64,000 nt of DNA from Triticum aestivum (Eukaryota; Streptophyta; Magnoliopsida; Poales; Poaceae), in NCBI RefSeq assembly GCF_018294505.1, contig NC_057800.1, forward strand, positions 477,090,530-477,154,529, given 5' to 3'. A program made the translations under genes and the position numbers. A model generated the notes under the pieces. It was given only the letters and a program-made list of their open reading frames with translations, searched no databases and was not told the origin of the DNA. Shown in pieces: positions 11,211-24,937 of the stretch (position 1 is its first letter; each line of letters starts with the position of its first letter).

Positions 11211-12929
11211 TGAAGGAAATATGCCCTAGAGGCAATAATAAAGTTGTTATTTATATTTACTTATATCATGATAAATGTTTATTATTCATGCTAATATTGT
11301 ATTAACCGGAAACTTAGTACATGTGTGAATACATAGACAAACATAGTGTCACTAGTATGCCTCTACTTGACTAGCTCGTTAATCAAAGATGGTTAAGTTT
11401 CCTAACCATAGACATGAGTTGTCATTTGATGAGCGGGATCACATCATTATAGAATGATGTGATTGACTTGACACATCCGTTAGCTTAGCACTATGATCGT
11501 TTAGTTTATTTTTATTGCTTTCTCCATAACTTATACATGTTCCTATGACTATGATATTATGCAACTCCCGAATACCGGAGGAACACTTAGTGCTATCAAA
11601 CGTCACGATGTAACTGGGTGATTATAAAGATGCTCTACAAGTGTCTCCGATGGTGTATGTTGAGTTGGCATCGATCGAGATTAGGATTTGTCACTCCGAT
11701 TGTCGGAGAGGTATCTCTGGGCCCTCTCGGTAATGCACATCACTATAAGCCTTGCAAGCAATGTGACTAATGAGTTAGTTACGGGATGTTGCATTACATA
11801 ACGAGTAAAGAGACTTGCCAGTAACGAGATTGAACTAGGTATGATGATACCAATGATCGAATCTTGGGCAAGTAACATACCGATGACAAATGGAACGGTG
11901 TATGTTGTTATGCGGTTTGACCGATAAAGATCTTTGTAGAATATGTAGGAGGCAATATGAGCATCCAGGTTCCGATATTGGCTATTGACCGGAGATGTGT
12001 CTCGGTCATGTCTACATAGTTCTCAAACCCGTAGGGTCCGCATGCTTAACGTTTGATGACGATTTGTATTATGAGTTATGTGATTTGATATACCAAAGGT
12101 TTTTCGGAGTCCCAGATGAGATCACGGACATGACGAGGAGTCTCAAAATGGTCGAGACATAAAGATCGATATATTGGAAGCCTATGTTTGGATATCGGAA
12201 TGGTTCCGTGTGAGTTCAGGAATATACCGGAGTACCGGGAGGTTACCGGAACCCCCCGGGAAGTATATGGGCCTTATTGGGCCATAGTGGGAGAGAGGAG
12301 AAGGGAGCCTAGGAGGGGCGTGCCCCCCAAGCCCAATCCGAATTGGGTGGGGGGTCGGCCCCCTTTCCTTCCCCCCTCTCCCCCTTCCTTCCTCTCCTAA
12401 TCCAACTAGGGAAGGAGGGGAATCCTACTCCCCATGGGAGTAGGACTCCCCTTGGGCGCGCCATAGAGGGGCCGGCCCTCCCCCTCCTCCACTCATTTAT
12501 ATACGGGGGAGGGGGCACCCCATAGATACACAAGTTGATCTCTTAGCCGTGTGCGGTGCCCCCCTCCACAGATTTCCACCTCAATCATATCGTTATAGAG
12601 CTTAGGCGAAGCCCTGCGTCGGTAACTTCATCATCACCATCATCACGCCGTCGTGCTGACGAAGCTCTCCCTCGACACTCAGCTGGATCTAGAGTTCGTG
12701 GGACGTCACCGAGCTGAACGTGTGCAGATCGCGGAGGTGTCGTACCTTCAGTGCTAGGATCGGTCGGATCGTGAAGACATACGACTACATCAACCGCGTT
12801 GTCATAACGCTTCCACTTACGGTCTACGAGGGTACGTGGACAACACTCTCCCCTCTCGTTGCTATGCATCACCTAGATATATCTTGCGTGTGCGTAGGAT
12901 TTTTTTTGAAATTACTACGTTTTCCAACA
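11211..12929 (+). repeat. 5' LTR of the plus-strand Angela
   Basis: 1719 bases from TGAAGGAAATATG to TTTTCCAACA, followed immediately by the primer binding site. It carries a TATATA box at 12498-12503. Its 3' partner, after subtraction of nested insertions, is ~1721 bases. Confidence 0.95.
12498..12503 (+). promoter_or_regulatory. TATA box of the Angela 5' LTR
   Basis: TATATA lies in the context TCATTTATATACGGGGG, at a matching position in all other Angela LTRs of the window (31114-31119 on plus; 1997-2002, 48544-48549 and 55360-55365 on minus). BARE/Angela LTRs are known to carry promoters; use of this one is inferred. Confidence 0.65.
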
Positions 12930-12930
12930 G

Positions 12931-12943
12931 TGGCATCCGAGCC
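12931..12943 (+). other. Primer binding site of the plus-strand Angela
   Basis: TGGCATCCGAGCC begins one base after the LTR end, in the position where copia elements carry the TGGTATCAGAGCC site for initiator-methionine tRNA. The changes from that consensus are shared by the other Angela elements here. Confidence 0.8.
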
Positions 12944-14163
12944 AGGTCTATGCGTAGATGTTATATGCACGAGTAGAACACAAAGGAGTTGTGGGCATGG
13001 GTATTATACATATTGCTTGCCGTCACTAGTTGATTCTTGATTCAACGGTATTGTTGGATGAAGTGGCTCAGACCGACATTACGCGTATGCTTACGCGAGA
13101 CTGGTTCTACCGACGTGCTTCACACACAGGTGGCTAGTGGGTGTCAGTTTCTCCAACTTAAGTTGAATCGGATTCAATGAACATGGTTCTTTCTGAAGAT
13201 CAAAAATCAATCACTATACCGCGTTGTGGTTTTTGATGTGTAGGTAAGAACGGTTCTTGCTCAGCCCGTAGCAGCCACGTAAAACTTTTAACAACAAAGT
13301 AGAGGACGTCTAACTTGTTTTTGCAGGGCATGTTGTGATGTGATATGGTCAAGACATGATGCTAAATTTTATTGTATGAGATGATCATGTTTTGTAACAG
13401 AGTTATCGGCAACTGGCAGGAGCCATATGGTTGTCGCTTTATTGTATGAAATGCAATCGCCATGTAATTGCTTTACTTTATCACTAAGCGGTAGCGATAG
13501 TCGTAGAAGCAATAGTTGGCGAGACGACAACAATGCTTTGATGGAGATCAAGGTGTCAAGCCGGTGACGATGGTGATCATAACTGTGCTTTGGAGATGGA
13601 GATCAAAGGCACAAGATGATGATGGCCATATCATATCACTTATATTGATTGCATGTGATGTTTATCCTTTATGCATCTTATTTTGCTTAGTTCGGTGGTA
13701 GCATTATAAGATGATCTCTCACTAAATTTCAAGGTATAAGTGTTCTCCCTAAGTACGCACCGTTGCTACAATTCGTCGTGCCGAGACACCACATGATGCT
13801 CGGGTGTGATAAGCTCTACGTTCACATATAACGGGTGCAAGCCAATTTCGCACACGCACAATACTCGGGATAAACTTGACGAGCCTAGCATATGCAGATA
13901 TGGCCTCGGAACACTGAGACCGAAAGGTCGAGCGTGAATCATATAGTAGATATGATCAACATAGTGATGTCCACCATAGAAAACTAATCCATCTCACGTG
14001 ATGATCGGACATGGTTTAGTTGATATGGATCACGTGATCACTTAGATGATTAGAGGGATGTCTATCTAAGTGGGAGTTCTTAAGTAATTTGATTAATTGA
14101 ACTTTAATTTATCATGAACTTAGTACCTGATAGTATTTTGCATGTCTATGTTGTTGTAGATAG
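12944..14163 (+). other. Angela 5' leader (untranslated)
   Basis: A stretch of ~1.2 kb between the primer binding site and the gag ATG. It matches the leaders at 7161-8388 and 53706-54931 on the opposite strand. The long leader is usual in this family and is thought to hold packaging and dimerisation signals. I see no gene in it. Confidence 0.75.
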
Positions 14164-15052
14164 ATGGCCCGTGCTGTTGTTTCGTTGAATTTTAATGCGT
14201 TCCTAGAGAAAGCTAAGTTGAAAGATGATGGTAGCAATTACACGGACTGGGTCCGTAACTTGAGGATTATCCTCATTGCTTCATAGAAGAATTACGTCCT
14301 GGAAGCACCGTTAGGTGACAAACCCGCTGCAGGAGCAACGCCAGATGTTATGAACACCTGGCAAAGCAAAGCTCATGACTACTCGTTAGTTCACTGTGCC
14401 ATGCTTTACAACTTAGAACCGGGACTTCAACGATGTTTTGAACGTCATGGAGCATATGAGATGTTCCAGGAGTAGAAGTTAATATTTTAAGCAAATGCCC
14501 GGATTGAGAGATATTAAGTCTCCAATAAGTTCTATAGCTGCAAAATGGAGGAGAATAGTTTTGTCAGTGAACATATACTCCGAATGTCTTGGTACCACAA
14601 CCACTTGACTCAGGTGGGAGTTAATCTTCATGATGATAGTGTCATTGGCAGAGTTCTTCAATCACTGCCACCAAGCTACAAGAGCTTCGTGATGAACTAT
14701 AATATGCAAGGGATGGATAAGACGATTCCCGAGCTCTTCACAACGCTAAAGGCTGCGAAGGTAGAAATCAAGGAGCGTCAAGTGTTGATGGTCAACAAGA
14801 CCACCAGTTTCAAGAAAAAAGGTAAAGGGAAGAAGGGGAACTTCAAGAAGAACAGCAAGCAAGTTGCTACTCAAGTGAAGAAGCCCAAGTCTGTACCTAA
14901 GCCTAAGACTGAGTGCTTCTACTACAAAGGGACTGGTCACTGGAAGCGGAACTGCCCCAAGTATTTGGCAGAGATGAAGGATGGGAAAGTGAAAGGTGTA
15001 TTTGATATACATGTTATTGATGTGTACCTTACTAATGCTCGCAGTAGCGCCT
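14164..15052 (+). pseudogene. Angela gag pseudogene (plus-strand element)
   Basis: It starts at ATG 14164 (MARAVVSLNFNAF) and runs through the capsid-like region to a lysine-rich stretch (KKKGKGKKGNFKK) and a zinc knuckle near 14911-14955. Stops break the first half at about 14284-14286, 14473-14475, 14486-14490 and 14513-14518, several of them explicable as C-to-T changes. The knuckle reads CFYYKGTGHWKRNC, so its second cysteine is tyrosine. The downstream 169 codons, ending in ARSSA, are open. Gag normally forms the particle and binds genomic RNA. Confidence 0.93.
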
Positions 15053-15054
15053 AG

Positions 15055-16139
15055 GTATTTGATACTAGTTCTGTTGCTAATATTTGCAACTCGAAACAGG
15101 GGCTACAGATTAAGCGAATATTGGCTAAGGACGAGGTGACGATGCGCGTGGGAAATGGTTCCAAAGTCGATGTGATCGCCGTCGGCACGCTACCTCTACA
15201 TCTACCTTCGGGATTAGTTTTAGACGTAAATAATTGTTATTTGGTGCCAGCGTTGAGCATGAACATTATATTTGGATCTTGTTTGATGCAAGATGGTTAT
15301 TCATTTAAATCATAGAATAATGGTTGTTCTATTTATATGAATATTATCTTTTATGGTCATGCACCCTTGATGAGTGGTCCGTTTTTACTAAATCTTGATA
15401 GTAGTGATGCACATGTTCATAATATTGAAGCCAAAAGATATAAGTTTAATAATGATAGTGCAACTTATTTGTGGCACTGCCGTTTAGGTCATATTGGTGT
15501 AAAGCGCATGAAGAAACTCCATACTGATGGAATTTTGGAATCACTTGATGCTTGCGAACCATGCCTCATGGGCAACATGACTAAGACTCCATTCTCCGGA
15601 ACAATGGAGCGAGCAACAGACTTGTTGGGAATTATACATACTGATGTATGTGGTCCGATGAGTGTTGATGCTTGCAGCGGGTATCGTTATTCTCTTACCT
15701 TCACAGATGATTTGAGCAGATATGGGTATATCTACTTGATGAAACATAAGTCTGAAACATTTGAAAAGTTCAAAGAATTTCAGAGTGAAGTGGAAAATCA
15801 TCATAACAAGAAAATTAAGTTTCTACGATCTGATCGTGGAGGTGAATATTTGAGTTATGAGTTTGGTCTTCATTTCAAACAATGCGGATTAGTTTCGCCA
15901 CTCACGCCACCTGGAACACCACATCATAATGGTGTGTCCAAACGTCGTAACCGTACTTTATTAGATATGGTGCAATCTATGATGTCTCTTACCGATTTAC
16001 CGCTATCATTTTGGGGTTATGCTTTAGAGACGGCTGCATTCACGTTAAATAGGGCACCATCAAAATCCGTTGAAACAACGCCTTATGAACCGTGGTTTGG
16101 CAAGAAACCCAAGTTGTCGTTTCTTAAAGTTTGGGGCTG
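15055..16139 (+). pseudogene. Angela pol part 1: protease and integrase (interrupted)
   Basis: It begins VFDTSSVANICNS, with DTSS at the aspartic protease site, then the protease body to a stop near 15313. The open frame 15337-16139 carries the zinc-binding gag-pre-integrase domain (HCRLGH, CEPCLMGNM) and the integrase core (IIHTDVCGPM, FTDDLSRYGY, SDRGGEYLSYE). The third catalytic residue is lysine (AAA at 15940-15942, NGVSKRR) where an active integrase has glutamate. The frame is cut at 16140 by a solo LTR and resumes at 17820. Confidence 0.93.
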
Positions 16140-16144
16140 CGATG

Positions 16145-17814
16145 TGACGTCTACTACACAACCTTCTTCTTGTAGACGTTGTTGGGCCTCCAAGTGCAGA
16201 GGTTTGTAGGACAGTAGCAAATTTCCCTCAAGTGGATGACCTAAGGTTTATCAATCCGTGGGAGGTGTAGGATGAAGATGGTCTCTCTCAAACAACTCTG
16301 CGGCCAAATAGCAAAGTGTCTCTTGTGTCCTCAACACACCCAATACAATGGCAAATTGTATAGGTGCACTAGTTCGGCGAAGAGATGGTGATACAAGTGC
16401 AATATGGATGGTAGATATAGGTTTTTGTAATCTGAAAATATAAAAACAACAAGGTAACTAATAATAATAGTGAGCGTAAACGGTATTGCAATGCTTCGAA
16501 ACAAGGCCTAGGTTTCATACTTTCACTAGTGCAAGTTCTCTCAACAATAATAACATAATTGGATCATATAACTATCCCTCAACATGCAACAAAGAGTCAC
16601 TCCAAAGTCACTAATAGCAGAGAACAAATGAAGAAATTATTGTAGGGTACGAAACCACCTCAAAGTTATCCTTTCTGATCGATCTATTCAAGAGTCCGTA
16701 GTAAAATAACACGAAGTTATTATTCTGTTCAATCTATCCTAGAGTTCATACTAGAATAACATCTTAAGACACAAATCAACCAAAACCCTAATGTCACCTA
16801 GGTACTCCAATGTCACCTCAAGTATCCGTGGGTATGATTATACAATTTGTATCACACAATCTCAGATTCATCTATTCAACCAACACAAAGAACTTCAAAG
16901 AGTGCCCCAAAGTTTTTACCGGAGAGTCAAGACGAAAACGTGTGCCAACCCCTATGCATAAGTTCACGAGGTCACGGAACCCGCAAGTTGATCACCAAAA
17001 CATACATCAAGTAGATCACGTGAATATCCCATTGTCACCACAGATAAGCGCATGCAAGACATACATCAAGTGTTCTCGAATCCTTAAAGACTCAATCTGA
17101 TAAGATAACTTTAAAGGGGAAACTCAATTCATCACAAGGAGATAGAGCGGGAGAAACATCATAAGATCCAACTATAATAGCAAAACTCGCGGCACATCAA
17201 GATCGTGCTAAATCAAGAACACTAGTGAGAGAGAGATCAAACACATAGCTACTGGTACATACCCTCAGCTCCGAGGGTGAACTACTCCCTCCTCGTCATG
17301 GAGAGCGCCGGGATGATGAAGATGGCCGCCGAAGAGGGATTCCCCCCTCCGGCAGGGAGCCGGGACGGGTCTAGATTGGTTTTCAGCGGCGGAACTCCTG
17401 ATCTAGGTTATGTTCTGGAGGTTTCTTTATTTATAGGAATCTTTGGCGTAGGTCTCATGTCAGGGGGGTCTCCGAGTCGTCCACGAGATAGGGGCCCACG
17501 CCCAGGGGGTAGGGCGCGCCCCCCACCCTCGTGGACGGCTCGGGACTCTTCTGGCCCAACTCTTTTACTCTGGGGGCTTCTTTTGGTCCATAAAAAATCC
17601 ACAAAAATTGGCAGGTCAATTGGACTCCGTTTGGTATTTCTTTTCTATAAAACTCAAAAATAAGGAAAAAACAGAAACTGGCACTAGGCTCTAGATTAAT
17701 AGGTTAGTCCAACAAATCATATAAAATAGGATATAAATGCATATAAAACATCCTAGATGGATAATATAATAGCATGGAACAATCAAAAATTATAGATACG
17801 TTGGAGACGTATCA
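16145..17814 (-). mobile_element. Solo LTR of an Athila-like gypsy element (first copy)
   Basis: Starts TGACGTCTACTACACAACC and ends GAGACGTATCA. Flanked by CGATG (16140-16144) and TGATG (17815-17819), a 5-bp target duplication with one C/T difference. Removing it rejoins integrase in frame. Length is 1670. Orientation is taken as minus because the GATACGT...ACGTATC dyad at its right end marks the 5' LTR end in related elements whose primer site is visible. No internal domain remains, so it is an LTR-LTR recombination product. Sabrina/Fatima-type is likely but unverified. Confidence 0.88.
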
Positions 17815-17819
17815 TGATG

Positions 17820-18255
17820 CTTATGTGAAAAAACTTCAACCTTATAAGCTCGAGCCCAAATCGGAGAAATGTGTCTTCATGGGATACCCAAAGGAGACTG
17901 TTGGGTACACCTTCTATCACAGATCCAAAGGCAATATATTCTTTGCTAAGAATGGATCCTTTCTAGAGAAGGAGTTTCTCTCGAAAGAAGTGAGTGGGAG
18001 GAAAGTAAAACTTGGCGAGGTAATTGTACCTACTCCCTTATTGGAAAGTAGTTCATCACAGAAATTAGTTCCAGTGATTCCTACACCAGTAAGTGAGGAA
18101 GCTAATGATAATGATCATGAAACTTCTGATCAAATTACTACCAAACCTCGTAGGTCAACCATGGTAAGATCCGCACCAGAGTGGTATGGTAATCCTGTTC
18201 TGGAGGTCATGTTACTTGACCATGACGAACCTACTAACTATGAGGAAGCGATGAT
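17820..18255 (+). pseudogene. Angela pol part 2: integrase tail and RT linker
   Basis: Continues directly from 16139. It encodes AYVKKLQPYKLEPKSEK, the GYPKETVGYTFYHR stretch, then the serine/glutamate-rich linker (SSSSQKLVPVIPTP) to NYEEAM, open throughout. It ends at 18255 with the ATGAT target duplication of the Athila-like insertion and resumes at 26553. Confidence 0.9.
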
Positions 18256-19834
18256 TGCTACCTCTTGAGCACTGCGCTGGTTTTCCCTTGAAGAGGAAAG
18301 GGTGATGCAACAAACTAGCGTAAGTATTTCCCTCAGTTTTTGAGAACCAAGGTATCAATCCAGTAGGAGGCTACGCGCGAGTCCCTCGCACCTGCACAAA
18401 ACAAATAAATCCTTGCAACCAACGCAATAAGTGGTTGTCAATCCCTACAAGGTCACTTACGAGAGTGAGATCTGATAGATATGGTAAGATAATATTTTTG
18501 GTATTTTTATGATAAATATGCAAAGTAAAATAAAAGCAAAGGAAATAACTAAGTATTGGAAGATTAATATGATGAGGATAGACCCAGGGGCCATAGGTTT
18601 CACTAGTGGCTTCTCTCAAGAGCATAAGTATTTTACGATGGGTGAACAAATTACTGTTGAGCAATTGACAGAATTGAGCATAGTTATGAGAATATCTAGG
18701 TATGATCATGTATATAGGCATCACGTCCGAGACAAGTAGACTGACTCCTTCCTGCATCTACTACTATTACTCCACACATCGACCGATATCCAACATGCAT
18801 CTAGAGTATTAAGTTCATAAGAACAGAGTAACGCCTTAAGCAAGATGACATGATGTAGAGGGATAAACTCATGTAATATGATGAAAACCCCATCTTGTTA
18901 TCCTCGATGGCAACAATACAATACGTGCCTTGTTGCCCCTACTGTCACTGGGAAAGGACACCGCAAGATTGAACCCAAAGCTAAGCACTTCTCCCATTGC
19001 AAGAAAGATCAATCTACTAGGCCAAACCAAACTAATAATTCGAAGAGACTTGCAAAGATAACCAATCATACATAAAAGAATTCAGAGAAGATTTAAATAT
19101 TGTTCATAGATAAACTTGATCATAAACCCACAATTTATCGTTCTCAACAAACACACCGCAAAAAGAAGATTACATCGAATAGATCTCCACAAGAGAGGGG
19201 GAGAACTTTGTATTGAGATCCAAAAAGAGAGAAGAAGCCATCTAGCTAATAACTATGGACCCGAAGGTCTGAGGTAAACTACTCACACTTCATCGGAGAG
19301 CTATGGTGTTGATGTAGAAGCCCTCCGTGATCGATGCCCCCTCCGGCGGAGCTCTGGAACAGGCCCCAAGATGGGATCTCGTGGATACAGAAAGTTACGG
19401 TGGTGGAATTAGGGTTTTTGGCTCCGTATCTGATCGTTTGGGGGTACGTAGGTATATATAGGAGGAAGAAGTACGTTGGTGGAGCAATAGGGGGCCCACG
19501 AGGGTGGAGGGTGCGCCTGGGGGGGGGGGTAGGCGCGCCCCCTACCTCGCGGCCTCCCTGTTGGTTGCTTGACGTAGGGTCCAAGTCTCCTGGATCTTAT
19601 TCGTTCCAAAAATCACGTCCCCGAAGGTTTCATTCCTTTTGGACTGCGTTTGATATTCTTTTTCTTCGAAACCCTTAAATAGGCAAAAAGACGACAATTC
19701 TGGGCTGGGCCTCCGGTTAGTAGGTTAGTCCCAAAAATAATATAAAAGTGGATAATAAAGCCCAATAATGTCCAAAACGGAAGATAATATAGCATGGAGC
19801 AATCAAAAATTATAGATACGCTGGAGACGTATCA
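18256..19834 (-). repeat. 3' LTR of the Athila-like element
   Basis: 1579 bases, TGCTACCTCTTGAGC to GAGACGTATCA. It contains a TATATATA run at 19453-19460 and is followed on the right by CATCCCCAAGCTT, which on the element's strand is the purine-rich AAGCTTGGGGATG tract. Confidence 0.92.
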
Positions 19835-22640
19835 AGCATCCCCAAGCTTAATTCCTGCTCGTCCTCGAGTAGGTAAATGATAAAAATAGAAATTTTGATG
19901 TGGAATGCTACTAGGCATAATTTCAATGTAATTCTTCTTAATTGTGGCATGAATATTCAGATCCGAAAGATTCAAGATAAAAGTTTAATATTGACATATA
20001 AATAATAATACTTTAAGCATACTAACTAAGCAATTATGTCTTCTCAAAATAACATGGCCAAATAAAGTTCATCCCTACAAAATCATACCGTTTAGTCAAG
20101 CTCCATTTTCTTCACACAAGAATGCTCTCATCATGCACAACCCCGATGACAAGCCAAGCAATTGTTTCATACTTTAGTAATCTCAAACTTTGTAAACCTT
20201 CACGCAATACATGAGCGTGTGCCATGGATATAGCACTATGGGTGGAATAGAGTATAATGATGGGGGTTATGTGGAGAAAAAAAAAGGAGAAAGTCTCGCA
20301 TCAACGAGGCTAATCAATGGACTATGGAGATGGCCATCGATTGATGTTAATGCAAGGAGTAGGGATTGCCATGCGACGGATGCACTAGAGCTATAAATGT
20401 ATGAAAGCTCAACAAAAGAAACTAGTAGGTGTGCATCCAACTTGCTTGCTCACGAAGACCTAGGGCACTTGAGGAGGCCCATTGTTGTAATATACAAGCC
20501 AAGTTCTATAATGAAAAATTCCCACTAGTATATGAAAGTGACAAAACAAGAGACTCTCTATCATGAAGATCATGGTGCTACTTTGAAGCACAAGTGTGGA
20601 AAAAAAAGATAGTAGCATTGTCCCTTTTCATTTCTCTTTTTTGGGCCTTCTCTTTTTTTATTTGGCCTTTCTATTTTTTTATTGGGACAATGCTCTATTA
20701 AATAATGATCATCACACTTCTATTTATTTACAACTCAATGATTACAACTTGATACTAGAACAAGGTCTGACTCTATATTAATGCCTCCGACGGTGTACCG
20801 GGATATGCAATGAACCAAGTGTGACATGTATGAAATAATTATGAACGGTGGCTTTGCCACAAATACGATGTCAACTACATGATCATGCAAAGCAATATGA
20901 CAATGATGAACGTGTCATGATAAACAGGATGGTGGAAAGTTGCATGGCAATATATCTCGGAATGGCTATGGAAATGCCATAATAGGTAGGTATGGTGGCT
21001 GTTTTGAGGAAGATATAAGGAGGCTTATGTGTGAAAGAGAATATCATATCACGGGGTTTGGATGCACCGGCGAAGTTTGCACCAACTCTCAATGTGAGAA
21101 AGGGCAATGCATGGTACCGAAGAGGCTAGCAATGATGGAAAGGTGAGAGTGCGTATAATCCATGGACTCAACATTAGTCATAAAGAACTCACATACTTAT
21201 TGCAAAAATCTACAAGTCATCAAAAACCAAGCACTACACGCATGCTCCTTGGGGGATAGATTGGTAGGAAAAGACCATCGCTCGTCCCCGACTGCCACTC
21301 ATAAGGAAGACAATCAAAGAACACCTCATGCTTCAAATTTGTTACATAACGTTTACCATACGTGCATGCTACGGGACTTGCAAACTTCAACACAAATATT
21401 TCTCAATTTCACAACTACTCAACTAGCACAACTTTAATATCACTACCTCCATATCTCAAAACAATCATCAAGCATCAAACTTCTCTTAGTATTCAAAACA
21501 CTCATAAGAATTTTTTACTAATCTTGAATACCTAGCATATTAGGATTATTTCAGAAAATTACCATGCTATTTAAGACTCTCAAAATAATCTAAGTGAAGC
21601 ATGAGAGATCAATAGTTTCTATAAAACAAATCCACCACCGTGCTCTAAAAGATATAAGTGAAGTACTAGAGCAAAACTATATAACTCAAAAGATATAAGT
21701 GAAGCACATAGAGTATTCTAACAATTTCCGAATCATGTGTGTCTCTCTCAAAAGGTGTTTACAGAAAAGATGATTGTGGTAAACTAAAAAGCAAAGACTC
21801 AAATCATACAAGACGCTCCAAGCAAAACACATTCTCATGTGGTGAATAAAAATATAGCTCCAAGTAAAGTTACCGATGGAAGTAGACGAAAGAGGGGATG
21901 CCTTCCGGGGCATCCCCAAGCTTTGGATTTTTTGTGTCCTTAGATTATCTTGGGGGTTCCATGGGCATACCCAAGCTTAGGCTCTTTCCACTCCTTGTTC
22001 CATAATCTATCAAATCCTTACCCAAAACTTGAAAACTTCACAACACAAAACTTAAAGTAGAAAATCTCGTGAGCTCCGTTAGCGAAAGAAAACAAAAGAC
22101 CACTTCAAGGTACTGTAATGAACTCATTATTTATTTATATTGGTGTTAAACCTACTGTATTCCAACTTCTCTATGGTTTATAAACTATTTTACTAGTCAT
22201 AGATTCATCAAAATAAGCAAACAACACACGAAAAACAGAATCTGTCAAAAACAGAATAGTCTGTAGTAATCTGTAGCTAGCGCAAGATCTGGAACCCCAA
22301 AAATTCTAAAATATATTGCTGGACGTTAGGAATTTATCTATTAATCATCTTCAAAAATAATTAACTAAATATCACTTTCCAAATAAAAATGGCAGCAGTT
22401 CTCGTGAGCACTAAAGTTTCTGTTTTTTACAGCAAGATTAACAAGACTTTTCCCAAGTCTTCCCAACGTTTCTACTTGGCACAAACACTAATTAAACACA
22501 AAAAACATGACCAAAACAGAGGCTAGATAAATTATTTATTACTAAACAGGAGAAAAAAAGGAAGGAATAAAAATAAAATTGGGTTGCCTCCCAATAAGCG
22601 CTATCGTTTAACGCCCCTAGCTAGGCATAAAAAGCAAGGA
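19835..22640 (-). other. Non-coding 3' internal region of the Athila-like element
   Basis: About 2.8 kb between protease and 3' LTR. It holds a polypurine tract (complement of ~19836-19848), AT-rich sequence and a second CATCCCCAAGCTT at 21911-21923. Short frames are scattered but none shows an RT, RNase H or integrase motif. This is where the polymerase of an autonomous relative would be expected. Confidence 0.7.
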
Positions 22641-22645
22641 TAGAT

Positions 22646-23692
22646 CTAGGTATTGCCATCTTTGGTAGGAAATCCATAAGTGGCTCTCATAATAGATTCA
22701 TAAGGTAATTTAATTTTATTTCTAGGAAAGTGTTCCATGCCTTTCCTTAACGGAAATTGGAATCTAATATTTCCTTCCTTCATATCAATAATTGCACCAA
22801 TCGTTCTAAGGAAAGGTCTACCAAGAATAATAGGACATGAAGGATTGCAATCTATATCAAGAACGATAAAATATATGGGCACATAATTCCTATTTGCAAC
22901 AATAATAACATCATTAATTCTTCCCGTAGGTTTCTTAATAGTAGAATCCGCAAGGCGCAAGTTTAAAGAGCAATCATCAAAATCACGGAAACCTAACAAA
23001 TCACACAAAGTCTTTGGAATCGTGGAAACACTAACACCCAAATCACACAAAGCATAGAATTAATGATCTTTAATTTTAATTTTAATAGTTGGTTCCCACT
23101 CATCATAAAGTTTTCTAGGGATAGAAACTTCCAACTCAAGTTTTACTTCATAAGATTGCATCAAAGCATCAACGATATGTTTGGTAAAAGCTTTATTTCG
23201 ACTATAAGCATGAGGAGAATTTAGCACGGATTGCAACAAGGAAAAACAATCTATCAAAGAGCAATTATCATAATTAAATTCCTTGAAATCCAAAATAGTA
23301 GGTTCATTAAAATCAAGAGTTTTGATCTCTTCAATCCCACTTTTATCAAATTTAGCATCAAGGTCTAAAAACTCTGAATTTTTGGAACGCCTTCTAGGTA
23401 AAGGTGGATCATATTCAGTCCCATCATTATCAATATTCATATTGCAAAACAAAGATTTAATAGGGGAGACATCAATAACTTTTAGATCTTCATCTTTAAT
23501 ATCATGGAAACTAGAAGAACACACTCTTATAAAGGAATCTTTCTTAGCACGCATCCTAGCGGTTCTTTCTTTGCACTCATAAATGGAAATTCTCATGGCT
23601 TTGAGAGAATGATTGATATCATGCTTAGGAGGAATAGATCTAAGTTTCAAAGAATCAACATCAAGAGAAATTATATCAATGTTCCTAGCCAA
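22646..23692 (-). pseudogene. Athila-like gag C-terminus and aspartic protease, with internal stop
   Basis: From 23692 the frame gives a gag/linker region (PPLPRRRSKNSEFLDLD) to KIKIKDH, then one stop near 23058. It continues FYALCDLGVSVSTIPKTL and on to CPIILGRPFLRTIGAIID. The DLGVS motif corresponds to the retropepsin D-[TL]-G-A-S site with alanine changed to valine, and ILGRPFL is the conserved flap-side motif. Without the stop, 23692-22646 would be one frame. Protease normally cleaves the gag polyprotein. Confidence 0.85.
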
Positions 23693-23755
23693 CTCATCAA
23701 TCTAAAGCAATTTTTTTTCAATCAAAGCATTGAAATTCTTTTGCGAAGTAATAAA

Positions 23756-24728
23756 TTATTTAATATTATATTCAAAATCAGAGGGCATCTTATTAAAATT
23801 TCCATAAGAACTATTGTAGGAATTACCATAATTATTAGAGGAATTAGTAGGATAAGGCCTAGGATTAAAGTTTCCTCTATACGCGTTGTTACAAAAATTA
23901 TTCCTACCAACAAAATTCACATCCATAGATTCATTATTATTCTCAATCAAAGTAGACAAAGGCATATCATTAGGATCATAAGAAACACTTTTATTAGCAA
24001 ATAATTTCATAAGTTCATCCATATTTCCACTCAAAACATTAATTTCTTCTATAGCATGCACTTTCTTATTAGTAGATCTTTCAGTGTGCCATTGAGAATA
24101 ATTAACCATAATATTATCTAGGAGTTTAGTAGCTTATCCTAAAGTGATTTCCATAAAAGTGCCTCCCGCGGCCGAATCTAAAATATTTCTAGAAGCAAAA
24201 TTCAATCCGGCATAAAAAAATTTGTATAATCATCCACAAATTCAAACCATGTGTTGGGCAATTACGTATTATTAATTTCATCCTCTCCCAAGCTTGTGCA
24301 ACATGTTCATGATCAAGTAGCTTAAAATTCATAATATCGTTTCTAAGAGAGATGATCTTAGAGGGAGGAAAATACTTAGAGATAAAAGCATCTTTGCACT
24401 TATTCTAGGAATCAATACTATTTTTAGGCAAAGACGAAAACCAAGCTTTAGCACAATCTCTAAGCTAAAAAGGAAATAGCTTCAATTTAACAATATCATT
24501 GTCCACATATTTCTTCTTTTGCATATCACACAAATCAACGAAGCTATTTAGATGGGTAGCGGCATCTTCACTAGGAAGGCCGGAAAACGGATCTTTCATG
24601 ACAAGATTCAGCAAGGCAGCATTAATTTCACAAGATTCAACATCAGTAAGAGGAGCAATCGAAGTGCTAATAATATCATTGTTGTTGGTATTGGCAAAGT
24701 AACACAATTTAGTGTTATCTTGAGCCAT
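23756..24728 (-). pseudogene. Athila-like gag, degenerate
   Basis: Begins at the ATG complement 24726-24728 (MAQDNTKLCYFANTNNND), with the gag segment DPFSGLPSEDAATHLNSFVDLC and a KLKLFPF motif. The frame then breaks near 24465. Capsid-like sequence continues in other frames to the asparagine-rich C-terminal part at 24109-23756 (MVNYSQWHTERST). Several stops and frameshifts. Confidence 0.85.
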
Positions 24729-24937
24729 CGTGACAAGCAAGCAATCCAATACACAAGCAAACGAGGAACGGGCAAAAAGAGGCAAACAGAAAAGAGAGGG
24801 AGAATAGAGAGAGAGGGTGAATAAAACGACAAGGGTGAAGTGGGGGAGAAGAAAATGAGAGGCAAATGGCAAATAATGTAATGCGGGAGATAAGGGTTTG
24901 TGATGGGTACTTGGTATGTTGACTATTGCGTAGACCT

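Noticed and set aside
16145..17814. Solo LTR read as a DNA transposon or MITE because of short inverted sequence at one end
   Set aside because: It has TG...CA ends, a 5-bp target duplication and full similarity to a 1.69 kb LTR-like copy at 28395; terminal inverted repeats at both ends are absent.
20211..21437. Small open frames in the Athila-like non-coding region as possible genes
   Set aside because: Short, on the strand opposite to the element, without motif or codon pattern.
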